Source: Patella vulgata
Lineage: Eukaryota; Mollusca; Gastropoda; Patellidae
Length of the DNA: 64,000 nucleotides
Assembly: GCF_932274485.2 (NCBI RefSeq)
Contig: NC_065879.2
Coordinates: 43,758,936 to 43,822,935 of the forward strand
Direction: 5' to 3'
A program made the translations under genes and the position numbers. Below are positions 10,541 through 21,739 of this stretch, one piece after another. Position 1 is the stretch's first letter. Each line of letters opens with the position of its first letter. The notes beneath the pieces were generated by a model. It saw only the letters and a list, made by a program, of their open reading frames with translations, searched no databases and was not told where the DNA came from.

Positions 10541-11105
10541 AATCCATAGTAAACTTAGACTTCGATGTTCTGACCTACAGGGCCACAAATACCTCCGACA
10601 TGTTGCTGACAGCCCCGCATGCCTCCGTGGTCACATTTTTTAAGATCCTGATCACTACCCCTTGCAATGCTCTTTATATTCAAATACACGAAAGGAACCA
10701 TAGACAAACTACAATACGACCTCAGAAACATTAATTGTCTTCTGTTCGGGTCCTCAACCCTCTGTATCGATGTAAACAACAACATTTTTAACCAAGTCCA
10801 CAAGTTTATTGATATGTCAAACAGATTTTAATCTCGCTTACTAGTTGTTTAATTTACAATATTAATTTTAAATTTACGTAACAATGTAACATATAGTATA
10901 TATTATACATTCTCCATCCATCTCATTATATGTATTTACACTTATATATGTATGTGTTTGTCATTTTAACTGTGTATATACATGTACACCCATTTTGTTC
11001 CTTTGTTTTAATACTATGTATCTAGGGAGAGGGGTTTTACATAGGCTAAGCCTGTTCCCCAATCCCATTCAGACATCCTGAATAAAAGTATTGTTTATAA
11101 AAAAA

Positions 11106-11272
11106 AATCAACTTGTCATGACGTCATCAGCGGTTGATATGAACCGAGTAATTATATCAACCTATGATGACGTCATGACAGGTTGTTATGAGATATAACT
11201 GCTATGGACATCAAAGAAAAACTACCGCCAGTTGTATATTGACTATTATCAACCAGCGGATACACTTACACC
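11106..11272 (+). repeat. Cluster of TGACGTCA-bearing repeats, right part
   Basis: Continues the cluster interrupted at 3808. It has two TGACGTCAT palindromes, AGCGGTTGATATGAACCGAG, and the same tail 'ctatggacatcaaag..ccgccagttgtatattg' seen at about 3670-3735. Confidence 0.75.
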
Positions 11273-11657
11273 CTAGTTATCACCCACGTTTTAATTTAAT
11301 GCAACCGTTACCTGCATGAATTTTTATTTAAAAGTTGAAAGGCTGGTAGTGCGCGATAAAACCAACAACTTACTTTGATAATTTAATTGTCTGTGACACA
11401 TATAGATGCCATCAAAGGGGTGTCTCTGAACTATAGTTTCCTGCCATTGACACACACTTTTGAGGCTAATTCACGCTTTTGCTGATCGACATCCACTCCG
11501 GGTATAAATGGCATGGGTCTAAGACGAGTTGATTCTATTGAATAACCAGTTATAATCCACAGCATCATATTATTAAACTGTATCCAACTTTATTTTCTGA
11601 TAGGAACATTTGAGTGGCACAAAAGGGTATTAATGCAAGGTCACCTTACAACGCAAC
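11273..11657. other. Short intergenic stretch with the likely 3' UTR of the FkbM gene
   Basis: On the minus strand AATAAA lies at 11589-11594, about 64 bases after the stop codon of the FkbM gene. Nothing else is recognised. Confidence 0.45.
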
Positions 11658-11990
11658 TTATTTATGTTCGAACACAATATCCCGTGTGTGTTGAACATGG
11701 TTATCAAATTGAGTATTTGCATTGAATCCCATACCACCTAAAAAAGTAATAATGTCCGAAACGCCACTTTTTGGCATTTCCATTGAAATTGCTATGGAGA
11801 TAAACTTCATGTTAATTTGATCAAAAGGAACCGTTTTTAATAAGTTGAGCTCTTCATTTTTTACATCTATATTTAAAAGGTCGATTTCCGTTCTTTCTGT
11901 TGCCTCTAGTAACGTTTTTAACCATAAACATGGTGTCACGTTTGTAGTGGTTGGGTCTTTTAAAAATCTGCCATCCAAAGTGGCATTTAT
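11658..11990 (-). CDS. FkbM gene exon 3 (C-terminal half, stop)
   Basis: The acceptor TCTTTTTCAG precedes INATLDGRFL. The exon contains IDLLNIDVKNEELNLLKTVP and ends ..IVFEHK and TAA at 11658-11660. 110 residues. Confidence 0.78.
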   Translation of the reverse strand: MNATLDGRFLKDPTTTNVTPCLWLKTLLEATERTEIDLLNIDVKNEELNLLKTVPFDQINMKFISIAISMEMPKSGVSDIITFLGGMGFNANTQFDNHVQHTRDIVFEHK

Positions 11991-14925
11991 CTGAAAAAGA
12001 AAATAATACAAAATAATAAATCGTACAGTGGATTTAACAGTCGGAAGTTGATTTATTATCTTGTTTCACTTTTTTTGATTGCATTTCTGCAAGACTCTTC
12101 TTGTTAATATGTTTATTTCTACTTAGGTCTAATAAATAATGAATTGCATATTATGTTACTTCTAAATTTCTCATGCTTAGGTCGATTTGTTTAAAGTGTA
12201 TACTTGCAAATTATGAAGCACCTCTGTGTTATTAAGTTTCCTATCTCTTCATAACATGATGTGCCAATTCATTATATTCGTCGTTTTGAATTTATTTATT
12301 GTTTGGGTAACTAGCATTGGAGAATGTTATTGATATTAAAAATGAATTAGGCAATGAGCTAAACCGGTTCCGGGACCTTCTGGTCCAGTCCAGCCCAGTC
12401 CAGCCCCCCCCCCTCCCTCTTGTTTACCCGCAAATATCCAGAAAACATTCAAATATATAAACAAAATACATTTTCTAAATACATATTCTGTTTGAATTCT
12501 TCCAAAGTCTACATACCCTAACGCATACGTTAGCCGTTACAGCCTGGCGATGTTTATTGATCATTTGGTTATACAACTCTAAACTAGGCTCTATCAGCAA
12601 ACCCGTCCAGTGTCTTTCACGTTCAAAATATAGAGATACGGATCCTGTTTCTCCATTGCCAGCACCAATATCAACAAAATAACCCCGTTCCTGGATAAAA
12701 GAAATTAAATGAAATTAAATAGGGTTTAACGTCTTACTTTTCTGCACCAACCAGACTAATGAAGACGTGCCTCGATAATGCACAAAATAACAGCTGCCCG
12801 TAACCCCATCACACCACTCTTATGCAAAACAACAAATAAAAACACACACACACAGAAAAAAATCAGAATTTAAATCAGTTTTACAAAAGTTTGTCCACGT
12901 CTCTTTATTATGTTTCTTAACAGTCCAGTAGACATGAAATAATTTCTACAAAACGGCGTGTGCTAAAACTTTCGTTGATTATTATCTATAGATTTAGATG
13001 TACTTAAACTATGTATAAACTTAAAATAAAGTTTGTCAGTGATTTCTTGTTTATTACAGAAATAAAGGTTCACTCAAGTATATTGTGATTGTTTGGTACT
13101 CAATGAAATCATTTGTTATGCTCAACTGACCATGTCCAGATAATCACTTATGTGTAAAACGTAAAATTAATATTTTATATTTGAATCCACACATCATTAT
13201 GTTAAATAAAATACCATTAAGTTATTATTATGGTTAAATTGAATAGCAGCTGTAGCATAATATAAGTACTAGGTGGGATATTCTTTCTAGAATACCTGAT
13301 GCCAATTCTTCTCTTTAGTAGACCACAGAACTAACACTTCTTGGGTTTATTTTTGAATTTAAACCTCTGTGGTGTTGACACTGCAGGTGGCCTTTGACCC
13401 CACGGCCATGTTATGTTAAAGCAGTAACGGGTATCTTGCATGAGTCGGGGTATGCTTACTATTTCAAGAACAACTTATATCACTTGTCGTTTGATGATTT
13501 TAGGCAGCTTATTTTGTTGCATAAGTGCGGAATCGTTTATACTAAATGTGACTAGGCTAAACGGTGTCGCATTACCATGTTCAGGAATATTGGTTTTAGG
13601 CTAAAATAAAAAGTGGCGAGTTACGTGTAAACCAAAACAATATCATTTGCAAACTAAAGAAGACAGTGCCGTTTCCAGACAAAACAGGGCGAGTCGATGA
13701 TTACGTAATGTTTAGACTTTGGGTCACACCGTGTTAAGACTAAACAGGATCACATTATGTTCAGAAGAGGAGATGTCAGGTCCGGGAAGATATTATTTAT
13801 CATGTAGCCGACCTTTGTCTTTCACTGCACATGTACACATATCATACATATTTTATTACAAATACGAGTCCTTTAATTAAGAACTGTGAGTGTCAAGACT
13901 TTAAGATTCTGAAAGTTATCATAAACACACAACTTGTTCTGCTGTGTTCATGAATGATTATTCTATTGTTTTAGTTTGTTTTTGAAATACTTTGCAACAG
14001 AGAATGTTCAGTTGGTACCGAGACTTCAGGGTGTCTGGGGATCTAATACGCTAACCAGCAGTAAATAATTCCTAGACAAATTAAACCAATTTTTAAAGAT
14101 CAAGCATGAGTTTGTTTTGCACTCTCTTCCCATTGTACTTGTCAATGTATTGATATAAACTAGAGCGTCTTTAGTATGACACAGACACAAAACATGATGT
14201 GTTGGTTCAATACACCCATTTAGGGTGACTCTTTCATAGCCATCAACCATAAATGAAGTCGTTATTTCAGATTTTCTTTATAATCATAAACCCAATTAAA
14301 CGAGACTAGCCTATTATGAATGTGGATTATTGATTAAGTATTCGCCTTTCAAACCAATGTTAACCATAATATGGATAGTAAAATTCACCAGCCATTCAGT
14401 AACTACACTGACAAGGCGTAAATGTCCAAACCGCAACGTAAATGGACAGTAAGATGCACCAGACAGTCTTAACTTAAGTCTGAGAATGCTTTATGAACTC
14501 GGAACCAGGCTTTTTTGGTAATGTATAATGGTATGGACCTTATATTATAAGGTCCATGATAATGGTGACAAAGTACAAACCTTTTGGCCATTTGCCTTGT
14601 CAATGTTACGGCTTTGACCTCTTGAAAAATCCATTATTGATGTGTCGCTCAAATTGTAAGTAGAGCTTGAAGGATATTGAAAAATCGAGGATTTCACTAG
14701 TTTCAGCAATTCCGGATCATCCATCGCCATATTATGGTAGTTTTGCATTTTCAAAAAACTATTTCTGTGTCCAGAACCAAATAGAGCACCGAAATTTTCT
14801 GGGTCACTAACACGTATTGTTTTGGAAGATGACTTAAGGCTGAGTTGTGCTGACACCAGGAATAACAAAACAAGGGCTAGACATAATAAATAGGGACGTT
14901 TACTCCTTCTGGTTAAAGAAAACAT
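11658..14925 (-). CDS. Star-like FkbM-family methyltransferase, signal-anchored (3 coding exons)
   Basis: CDS join: 14925-14581, 12690-12517, 11990-11658 on the minus strand, 283 residues. Residues 11-30 form one hydrophobic segment after a basic N-terminus (SLTRRSKRPYLL), a signal anchor that would place the enzyme domain in the secretory lumen. SAM-binding motif I is VDIGAGNGE (121-129), followed by WTGLLIEP (143-150) and IDLLNIDV (209-216), as in FkbM proteins. All exon joins are phase 0 with good GT..AG sites. The pre-motif string DFSRGQS is typical of invertebrate Star-like proteins. Odd: the usual D-V-E-G after the third motif reads DVKNEE (215-220), and the span between motifs is short, so a further exon in 11991-12516 may be missed. 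Substrate unknown; the domain is known for O-methylation. Some Star-like members may act as non-enzymatic cargo factors. Confidence 0.8.
12517..12690 (-). CDS. FkbM gene exon 2 (SAM-binding motif)
   Basis: The acceptor TTTTATCCAG precedes ERGYFVDIGAGNGETG. The exon ends TANVCVR at AGG|GTATGT (phase 0). An earlier alternative donor (AAC|GTATGC) would drop three residues. 58 residues; it has no ATG of its own. Confidence 0.75.
12706..12800 (+). repeat. Fragment of the dispersed 'GTTTAACGTCC' repeat
   Basis: Carries aaatgaaattaaatagg-gtttaacgtc followed by 'gactaatgaagacg', the signature of a family found at least eight times here. This copy lies in intron 2 of the FkbM gene. Confidence 0.6.
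12820..14500. other. FkbM gene intron 1, no further feature seen
   Basis: AT-rich sequence without repeat borders or a recognisable exon. The open frame 14026-14250 (minus) shows no domain and no supporting splice sites. Confidence 0.4.
14581..14925 (-). CDS. FkbM gene exon 1 (start, signal anchor)
   Basis: Starts MFSLTRRSKR, continues through the membrane segment and DPELLKLVKSSIF, and ends ..ANGQK at AAAAG|GTTTGT (phase 0). 115 residues. Confidence 0.78.
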
Positions 14926-16390
14926 GCTTGATCGTTACACGGAAATCTCCCACCTGCAAAATAAATATATGACAGATATCAACATACATGAAAGTTACAT
15001 AAATTGCAATGCTCTAAGTGTCAAGACTATGCCCAATTCCCATTGGCATCATCAAAATGATATATATGCAAATCAGGCGAATCGGGTTAGATTGCACAAA
15101 AATATGCCAGTCAAAATCGGTCTTACACCCCTTGGCAAAAGTTACAGGGTAGTGGGCATGTTGAAATAAAACACGGATTTGTTAGCCATGTAGACTCCTG
15201 AAATGAGAAGTGGTAATAGGCAGGTGTTCGCGATACAACCCTATACAAATCATCGCTTGCAAAGCTCGACAACACAATTCATGATCGACAGATTGATATT
15301 CATTATACATATTATCTGTTCCTACACGCGAAACAGAACGAGCCATATTATTATAAACATTGTTGTCGGGTAGTATAATCTTGAAGATGTCTGTAATTTC
15401 GCAAGAACTAATATTTAACGGGCCCCGTTACACACGCTATTCGGATGAAATATATCATTTTTATGTCCGTCATTATGCCTGTCACTATATGACATTTAAA
15501 ATAACAACATATTAATTAGACACATATACATATAATGTGAGTCACAATATTTTTGTTGAGAATTTGTTACATAAAACGATAAAAGTTTCAATAACATGGT
15601 GGTTGATTGGTAACATGTCGTGATGTCAACCTTCATGTGGCGATAATCCTACATCACGACAATTTAACTGGACACAAGAGCTTGAGTTTTTTCTCCTATG
15701 TACACAACTAGATACTGTTCTTTGCCAGGCCCCCGTCCTGCGCTACAGATAGGGAGAAACCACACTAAAATACCGGGAAACTTTCTTGAACAACACTAGG
15801 ATTAGTGTACATAATACTAGGATTATATCTATGTTTTATTAACCCTAATTCGTCGTCACGATTCATGTTTGTATGAAATGTGGAATTTATTTCGGGAAGG
15901 GGTAGAACTCTTTCTCGACTTTAGCTAAAAGTTTCATTGTCCATGCGTAACCAGCAGGTTTTTTTTATGTGGGTGATTATCCAGTAATATTTCGTTAAAT
16001 GTGGACAACTCATCCAGTAGTTCCCCTGTACGTTGAAAACTAGGTGTATGAGACTTATCCACCTTTTTGTGGCCCATCAAATAGTATGCTTCTTTGGGGT
16101 TTCCCGCGTTTAATCACGCGAAGTGACGTATTTAATCGCGATCGTCATGACATGTTTTATATTATCATATTTTAAAAGAATCAAGCAAAGTTTGTATCAA
16201 ATCAACGAATAATGAAAGGAGATAGACCTGTGACAACAGGACAACATCGTCACTGTTGTTGATGTTCTTAGTGTTTAACGTCCGTTTCCACCGAAGGTGA
16301 TGTCGCAGACCAGTTGTCTTATATTCATTACTTTATCATGTTCGACATGCCATAGGAGCTGCATTATCGTCACAGATTAGTTGTCTTATT
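14926..16390. other. Upstream region of the FkbM gene, nothing recognised
   Basis: No domain-bearing frame. Any promoter or 5' UTR of the FkbM gene must start here, but no TATA box or initiator could be assigned with confidence. Confidence 0.35.
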
Positions 16391-16394
16391 TCTA

Positions 16395-16580
16395 TATCTA
16401 TTATATTAGCGCACGCGCATGGGTCTTTCCTGTGGGAGGAAACGGGAGTACCCGGAGCAAACCCACGAGGTTGAGAAGGCGCCCATATCTTCATACCACA
16501 TACGCTAACAGGGATCAAAACCACAACCGCATTAAGCCAGATTTGACCGGCCAGCTAGAGGTCGAAGCGAGACCCCCCCC
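16395..16580 (-). mobile_element. tRNA-derived SINE fragment
   Basis: Reads as the complement of the SINE at 50056-50340, with 'gtgggaggaaacgggagtacccggag' read in two blocks and 'aaacccacgaggttgagaaggcgc'. The polymerase III box end is eroded and the (CT)n tail is missing. Confidence 0.6.
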
Positions 16581-17815
16581 CCCCAAGGTCCCCCATCATC
16601 ACTGTTCCATACTAATTTTAAATTAGCCTCACATGGTATGTGTATGCAAGCTTTAAAGAACATCAACTGAAAAAAATGACGAAATATCTCTTTAAAGGGC
16701 TAAAATCCCTTAAAATCCTCTACCTTAGGGCCGAGCAACTAACTCAACATATTAAATATGTGATACGTTTCCAAACAACTTAAACCCGTCAGTCTTTATC
16801 TTGAAATGGAGACCAGTGTCCCAAGCTGTATTATGCGGTGTCTGCATAAAACCAGACTTTTATTTTATAAAAATAATGTGTAGGTGAAATTTACCTTTCA
16901 TTATCAAGTACAGCACATGGGTCATTCATTGTAGAGACCTCTAAAGGAACGGGCGTCGATTATCAGGTCACCCAACGAAAAAATTGAGCCAAAATCTTAA
17001 AAGGGTTACGTGTCCGGATAAGGAATTTTGACGTTCACGTCCAAACAACTCAATATATTGAGCTGAAATTTTGAGACAAGGTAAATACACCATTCCTCTA
17101 TATTTTGGCGCTTACATTTCATACGTACTCAGACTTTTATTTTTGAAACTCTGTTCAAATCGGGATAGCCCCTTTAACAATTTGTTAGTAGAAGATACTA
17201 TCTTTTTATGGTTTATTCTGTAACTTTAATATTCGTTTTATACACATACGTTTTATAATGTTCAACAGACCCTGAACACAACAAATTATAGATATCGAGA
17301 TCTGATAACAATTTATGACTTCTGTAAGTACAGCAAAAATATGCGCATTAATTTAGTTTTATGTTAAATAAGGAATAATTCCCACAAGTGTCATTGGTGG
17401 TTTTACTTCCTAAAATATTACTTCGATAAATTTTCGTGTCTTTGACCCCCGGCTTTTATCGCGGCAACACTCTAAAAGAGCTTTCTTATTAGAACTATTA
17501 ACTTTTGAATACAGTTCGACTCAACGCGCCGCGGTGTTATATGGATAGTAGAGGTTACATAAAAAATCAGAAACAATCATTAGTAGATCGTATATAGCCC
17601 ATACGCATATTATTAATATTTCGTTCGTTTGAATTTGTATTGCTGTACCATGCAATAGTAATGACTGTAGCTTTTGAGCAGCCATGGGCATTGGCCGTCT
17701 AAATTTGGTCGAAATTATTCCATTTCTAAAAGACTTTGCTAAGACAAATCTATAAACTGAATGGCTATGGCTGAAATTACTAGCTTTAATTATCATGTGT
17801 ATTAATTATTGTTAA
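16581..17815. other. Intergenic, nothing recognised
   Basis: AT-rich with only short random open frames on either strand. No repeat border, domain or splice pair could be supported. Confidence 0.4.
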
Positions 17816-17819
17816 TCGA

Positions 17820-18065
17820 TATTTGTTTTTCATAATGGACATTACCACATTCTGTGATATAGGCATATAATTGTATGATTTGTATATCGTAATGGATGTA
17901 AACACAATCTGTGATATAGGTTTATAATAAATTGTATGATTTGTATATCGTAATGAATATTACCACATTCTGTGATATAGGTATATAATTGTACGGTTTG
18001 CATATGGTAATGGAAATTACCACAATTTGTGGGATAAGTATATAATTTATTAAAATGATTGTACA
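17820..18065 (+). repeat. Minisatellite, period about 65-72 bp, 3+ copies
   Basis: Repeating block 'aatggacattaccacattc' / 'tgtgatataggcatataat' / 'tgtatgatttgtatatcgt', with length changes between copies. Open frames over it on the minus strand are by-products of the repeat. Confidence 0.75.
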
Positions 18066-18149
18066 TCATTATTTGTATTTATAGACTTATGTAAATATTG
18101 GACTGTTAAATGTGTTTTAATAATATTAAGTATTTATATAATCAACTTA

Positions 18150-18330
18150 GTATTTCGATGAAAGCAGAGGACCAAAAAGCAGAACCCACAGGAATTTTCG
18201 AACCTTACAGTTACTTGTTAGGGGTGGTGCCTGTCGGGCTAAATGTGTGTGGTCGTTCAGATGGGACAAACAAATGAGAACAATCATGTGCACGTAAAAT
18301 AACCCTTGGCAGTTGAAACAGCACACCATA
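18150..18330 (-). repeat. Fragment of the dispersed 'GTTTAACGTCC' repeat, reverse
   Basis: The complement contains 'caactgccaagggttattt' and 'acgtgcacatga', the downstream half of the family seen at 31795-31955 and 33905-34125. Confidence 0.5.
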
Positions 18331-19100
18331 TGTTACTTCCAAAATGACCAAAGCGTGTTACTCAATATAAACATAAAGGACAAGAGAAACAGAGCTTAGT
18401 TCGTGTTGAGGCGCTTTTAACTGGGAATTTTAAGAAGAAGATTATATTACCCTATTATTAATGGAAGAATGGCCTCGCTGACATTGTGTACATGTTATAT
18501 GTTATTTAGGTATTCTTTGTGGATACAAACGAAAAAATATCCAAAGGTTGCATTCACATCACAAAATAAGAGTAGACCTACGTTCTCAGTAGCTTTCGTT
18601 CAAGGCTACTATTCGGCACGTGTTGTTTTAAAATGTGTAATCCAATACTCAAGTGACTATATTATCAAGGTGATATTGGTTGAAAAAAATCAGTATAACA
18701 CTGTGGTGTTTGTCATAATGATAAATATACTTTATTACATCCTTTTATAATTATTTTAACGCAAGAAAACCAGCCAAGCATAAATTTTAACAGTTATGAA
18801 AATGTATGCATTTGTCATAATGTCATGACACATATAGCACATAACCCGAAAGTATCCAGACTGTCCAGAAATTTATTAAAGACACAACAAATTAGATCGT
18901 TAACACTATATATCAAAATCAAAAATAAATTGGTACCGCTCAACACAATGGTGCAATCGTATTTCGATAATTCGTTCGAGCGTAAGCGGGCTTTAACAGT
19001 GGATGGGGAGGGGGCGGAGAAAACTACCCTAAATCGCAAAGAAAACACTAGTTATTCCCCTCTCACAAATCGTTTTGGTATTTATCTTCATTGTAATACT

Positions 19101-20831
19101 ACTATCCCAGCGTGCCTTAAACCAGGTACAAACGGCGCTCTTTATGTTGATGACTTTCAGATGTGCTATGGTTCTACAGACATGCGGATAGTCGAACGTA
19201 AGTTGCAGCTTTGTTTGAATTCACTTCAACAATGGGCAACCGAAAATGGATTTCGTTTTTCGAAATCCAAGACTGTCTGCATGCATTTCTGTCAGAAACG
19301 AGGTTTGCATCCAGATCCAGAACTTTATTTGGATGGCAACCGCCTTCCAGTTGTGGATGAAACCAAATTTCTGGGGCTGATATTTGATAAGAAATTGTCA
19401 TTTATCCCCCACATTAAAAACCTAAAAAAGAAATGTCTGAAAGCCCTCAACATATTGAGAGTCTTATCAAATACTGACTGGGGAGCAGACCGTAAGGTCT
19501 TGCTCAGATTATATCGAGCATTAATAAGATCAAAACTCGATTATGGGTGTATTGTGTATGGGTCTGCCCGCGAGTCTTATCTCAAAGAGCTCGACACCAT
19601 ACACAACCAGGGACTTAGAATCAGTTTAGGAGCATTTCGTACATCTCCAGTGGAAAGTTTATACGTCGAGGCGCACGAGCTCTCATTGCACAACAGACGT
19701 GATAAGCTTGCCCTGCAGTATGCTACGAAAATTGCATCACTTCCAAATCATATTTCATATAATACCATATTTAGACCTTATCATGAGCATTTATATCTGC
19801 GAAAGACTAAGGTTATTCCATCATTCGGTATTCGCATACAACCCCTCATGTCGGAGGCTGGTATCAGCCTTGACAGTATTGCGAATACCCCTTTCTTTAG
19901 GTCTCCGCCGTGGGCTATATCTCTCCCAAAGATCGATTTCGATCTTACTCAACATAAGAAGAGAGATACTAGCTCGACGGTGTTCCAATCTCTTTTTAGA
20001 GAGCTAAGGTCTAAATATGGTGATTATGCTCCTATTTACACAGATGGCTCTAAAGATGGTGATCGGGTGGCTTCGGCTACAGTGACGCCAACTGAGACTA
20101 TTTCTGTGTGTCTTCCACCTGCTGCTTCAATATTTACAGCTGAGCTCCAGGCCATTCTTCAGGCTTTGGAGTTCATTCAATCATCACATTTACTACAGCA
20201 CATCATCTTTACTGATTCTCTGTCCTTGCTTCAAGCAATTAACAATAAACAGCTTGAACACCCATTAGTAGCAGATGTTTATCGTCTGCTACTATCTTAC
20301 GAGTTGAGCAGCAAGGACATTGTCTTTTGCTGGCTCCCCAGTCACGTTGATATAAGGGGGAATGATCAAGCAGATTTTGCTGCCAAAGCTGCTTTAGATC
20401 TTCCCCAATCACCTTTTTTAATACCATATAAAGATTTTAAAGCATGTATAAATCATTTTATTTATGACCGCTGGCAACGGTCTTGGGTTTTTGCAGGCAC
20501 AAATAAACTTCATCATATCAAGCCTCTCTTAGGAGACTGGCCAAGCTCCTATAGAACCAACAGGAGGGATGAAGTTGTTTTGTGTCGCTCTCGCATTGGT
20601 CATACTTTTTTAACTCACTTTTTCATCTTGAAACGAGAACCTCAACCAGAATGTGAACACTGTCATATTCCTTTGACAGTGAAGCACATTTTGATCGAGT
20701 GCAAGTATCTTGGAAATATTAGATCTAAATTTTACCGTTGCCAGACATTACATCATTTATTTGCTCAACCGGAGCTATATTGTGAGATACTAAACTTTTT
20801 AAAAGAGACAAAATTTTATTATAAGTTTTAA
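19101..20831 (+). CDS. LINE reverse transcriptase C-terminus plus RNase H
   Basis: The frame is open from 18825, but the part before 19101 is flanking sequence, so the real element content starts at IPACLKPG. Then come ALYVDDFQMCY (the YxDD catalytic motif), FLGLIFDKKLSFIPHI, and ALIRSKLDYGCIVYG of the thumb. RNase H follows: IYTDGSKDGDRVAS (first Asp), FTAELQAILQAL (Glu), IIFTDSLSLLQAI (Asp) and WLPSHVDIRGNDQADFAAK (the H..D signature). A Cys/His ending (CEHCHIPLTVKHILIEC) resembles the C-terminal region of the I-clade. The N-terminal endonuclease and half the RT are absent through 5' truncation. The chimaeric start is fortuitous. Confidence 0.88.
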   Translation, partial: TIPACLKPGTNGALYVDDFQMCYGSTDMRIVERKLQLCLNSLQQWATENGFRFSKSKTVCMHFCQKRGLHPDPELYLDGNRLPVVDETKFLGLIFDKKLSFIPHIKNLKKKCLKALNILRVLSNTDWGADRKVLLRLYRALIRSKLDYGCIVYGSARESYLKELDTIHNQGLRISLGAFRTSPVESLYVEAHELSLHNRRDKLALQYATKIASLPNHISYNTIFRPYHEHLYLRKTKVIPSFGIRIQPLMSEAGISLDSIANTPFFRSPPWAISLPKIDFDLTQHKKRDTSSTVFQSLFRELRSKYGDYAPIYTDGSKDGDRVASATVTPTETISVCLPPAASIFTAELQAILQALEFIQSSHLLQHIIFTDSLSLLQAINNKQLEHPLVADVYRLLLSYELSSKDIVFCWLPSHVDIRGNDQADFAAKAALDLPQSPFLIPYKDFKACINHFIYDRWQRSWVFAGTNKLHHIKPLLGDWPSSYRTNRRDEVVLCRSRIGHTFLTHFFILKREPQPECEHCHIPLTVKHILIECKYLGNIRSKFYRCQTLHHLFAQPELYCEILNFLKETKFYYKF

Positions 20832-21066
20832 CTGTATATATATATATGTATCCTATCTTCTTTCATTTTAATTGTTTATATTCATAAAGTATTTGATATT
20901 TATTTTTAACTTTATATTTTATCTGTGATATTTGTTTTTATTTATGGATATAAATATATTTCTGTGATTTCCTTTATTTTGTCTTGAATTTTTCACCATA
21001 TGTTTGGCGCAATATAGCCCGGTTGGAGCTGACGTGCCATAAAACCACATTTCATTCATTCATTCA
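19101..21066 (+). mobile_element. 5'-truncated LINE of the I/Nimb type with RNase H domain
   Basis: The same string ttcattgtaatact flanks the element at 19087-19100 and 21067-21080, a target-site duplication of 10-14 bases (part overlaps the tail). The element begins in the RT palm, carries an RNase H domain, and ends in a (CATT)n tail at about 21050-21070. An intact frame and clean duplication suggest a fairly recent insertion. Confidence 0.9.
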
Positions 21067-21165
21067 TTCATTGTAATACTGAGCTTCAATATAAGTCCTG
21101 CCGTCTTTAATACAAATATCATGGGCGTAAATAATTGCCTTAGCCCTTGTGTTGTGAATGTTTAA

Positions 21166-21501
21166 TTAATGGTGCATTTTGTAAGAGCTAAATCTGCCTT
21201 TTGCAGGTCTTTTGTCTGACTTCAAATCATATAAATTATTATTTAGACATTTATTAACACGACAAGCCTTTCTAGAACATCGGGTGATCGAGATTTAAAT
21301 GGATTTCAACACCCACGTGATTTAATAATTTAACAATAATCGGAATGATCCACGCTACATCTTCAAACTGTCAAAACGTCGCTCAGAATCAAGTTATTTG
21401 AATGAAATTTACAATACATTCATTTTTGCATCATCTATATTTGAACTATTATTGCAAGAACAGCCAACTCTTTATTCAGATCTTACAAAATGCGTTTTTA
21501 A
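21166..21501 (-). mobile_element. TTAA-flanked MITE, copy A
   Basis: TTAA lies at both ends (21166-21169 and 21498-21501). The left end reads 'gtgcattttgtaagagctaaatctgcc' in two blocks, and the right end 'cttacaaaatgcg'. Same family as copies at 22346, 24963, 37068, 58281 and 60515. Non-coding. Confidence 0.7.
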
Positions 21502-21514
21502 AATTACGATACTA

Positions 21515-21735
21515 GAAGAATGCCCGGCTTCGCCCGGGGGGTCATAACCCCGAAACCGGAAGTGGTAGACTAACGCCACCTGGCCTATGTTACTCCCCGG
21601 TCCGAGCTACCCCTATACCCCAAATTTCAGACTCGGGGCAGACCTAGTGTAGCCGCCAACCCCGAACAGACAGACAGACAGACAACCAAACAAACAGACA
21701 GACAAACGACAGTCACAAATATTAGTATAGATGAC
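21515..21735 (+). repeat. Dispersed repeat resembling an RTE/SINE 3' end
   Basis: 'atgcccggcttcgcccgggg' opens the block, which runs through a GC-rich middle and an (acag)n run ('cagacagacagacagaca') to 'attagtatagat'. Many invertebrate RTE-linked retroposons share this layout. Only one copy occurs in the window, so borders are approximate. Confidence 0.5.
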
Positions 21736-21739
21736 ATAT

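Larger units (their letters stand above)
3809..11105 (+). mobile_element. 5'-truncated LINE, itself interrupted by a five-unit tandem array
   Basis: The LINE starts abruptly inside the RT domain at about 3809 (VPQGSVLGPLLF motif) and runs to 4320. It is cut by the array 4321-10134, resumes at 10135, and ends near 11105 in an AATAAA-like signal and an A-rich tail. The same 3' UTR recurs in reverse at 43998-44301. The host sequence on both sides is the TGACGTCA cluster (3526-3808 and 11106-11272), with no clean target-site duplication. Insertion order: repeat cluster first, LINE second, array third. Confidence 0.85.

Noticed and set aside
18469-18750. 93-codon frame MASLTLCTCYM..
   Set aside because: No domain and AT-rich composition; most likely chance.
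18825-19100. N-terminal 92 codons of the 668-codon frame
   Set aside because: They lie outside the LINE target-site duplication, so they are flank read by chance.
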